From Clostridia bacterium (GTDB taxonomy: Bacteria; UBA6262; WVXT01; JAUXBS01), in assembly GCA_030619245.1 (NCBI GenBank), contig JAUXBS010000092.1, positions 1-5,778 on the forward strand: DNA of 5,778 nt. The letters run 5' to 3'. The notes under the pieces were generated by a model. It worked only from the letters and a program-made list of their open reading frames with translations, had not been told where the DNA came from and ran no database searches. Below, piece by piece: positions 5,778-5,778 of this stretch. Each line of letters opens with the position of its first letter. Positions within the stretch are counted from its first letter, which is position 1. Made by a program: the position numbers and the translations under genes.

Positions 5778-5778
5778 A
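5641..5778 (+). other. Non-coding edge region with two similar hairpins and a Shine-Dalgarno-like site
   Basis: Two hairpins share the same arms CATAT/ATATG: 5685-5689 with 5696-5700, and 5743-5747 with 5753-5757. An imperfect inverted repeat GTCCG...CGGGAC lies at 5652-5666. GAGGAGG at 5760-5766 is a strong ribosome-site match that would suit a rightward gene starting just past the window. Short plus-strand frames also stay open to the edge, for example from TTG 5712 or ATG 5755. I cannot choose among a gene leader, a structured RNA and a mobile-element end. Confidence 0.3.

Noticed and set aside
5698..5778. TGA at 5713-5715 read through as an amino acid, joining MKGRL to the open frame behind it
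   Set aside because: pyrK ends with an ordinary TGA and the genes here need no recoding; there is no sign of a selenocysteine element or an alternative code.
5641..5778. Known riboswitch (c-di-GMP, c-di-AMP, TPP, SAM, cobalamin, fluoride, glycine)
   Set aside because: None of the conserved core sequences of these classes is present.
1..5778. CRISPR array, tRNA, rRNA or transposase
   Set aside because: No regularly spaced repeats, no tRNA or rRNA landmarks, and no transposase or integrase motifs on either strand.

Overview
The window carries a compact set of housekeeping genes. The gene style fits an uncultivated, moderately AT-rich bacterium. My best guess is a candidate phylum such as Omnitrophota or a relative, based on gene order and on the PilZ/CdaA/PdxJ combination, but no rRNA or other marker is present, so this is a weak inference. 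The genetic code is standard: TAA, TAG and TGA are all used as stops.

Layout. Positions 1-358 hold no convincing gene. The first ~240 nt are visibly GC-richer, rich in inverted repeats, and may be a structured RNA or repeat, possibly read leftward. An AT-rich stretch with a good promoter (TTGTGT, 17 nt, TATAAT) follows. Positions 359-2103 encode the two subunits of an NAD-linked dihydroorotate dehydrogenase, pyrK and class 1B pyrD, overlapping by 10 nt (pyrimidine synthesis). A 140-nt gap ends in a second, strong promoter (TTGACA, 16 nt, extended -10). It starts a tightly packed rightward unit: an alpha-oxoamine synthase-family PLP enzyme (serine palmitoyltransferase/KBL/BioF type) with an unusual lysine/arginine-rich tail (2244-3596), the membrane diadenylate cyclase cdaA (3600-4358), a 31-codon gene for a single membrane segment resembling the N-terminus of the cyclase regulator CdaR/YbbR (4388-4483), and pdxJ for vitamin B6 synthesis (4484-5209). 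Convergent to this is a short PilZ-domain gene (5227-5574, minus strand) with a very good promoter that places the transcription start at or next to its GTG. Positions 5575-5778 hold that promoter, two CATAT/ATATG hairpins and ambiguous reading frames that run off the window.

How the genes work together. PyrK passes electrons from the FMN of PyrD through FAD and a 2Fe-2S cluster to NAD+. PdxJ makes pyridoxine 5'-phosphate, the precursor of the cofactor used by the oxoamine synthase in the same unit. CdaA makes c-di-AMP, while the neighbouring PilZ protein probably senses c-di-GMP, so two nucleotide second messengers meet here. The most unusual item is the micro-CdaR: a complete-looking regulator gene reduced to the membrane anchor, fitted exactly between cdaA and pdxJ. 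The second is the basic tail on the oxoamine synthase just upstream of cdaA.
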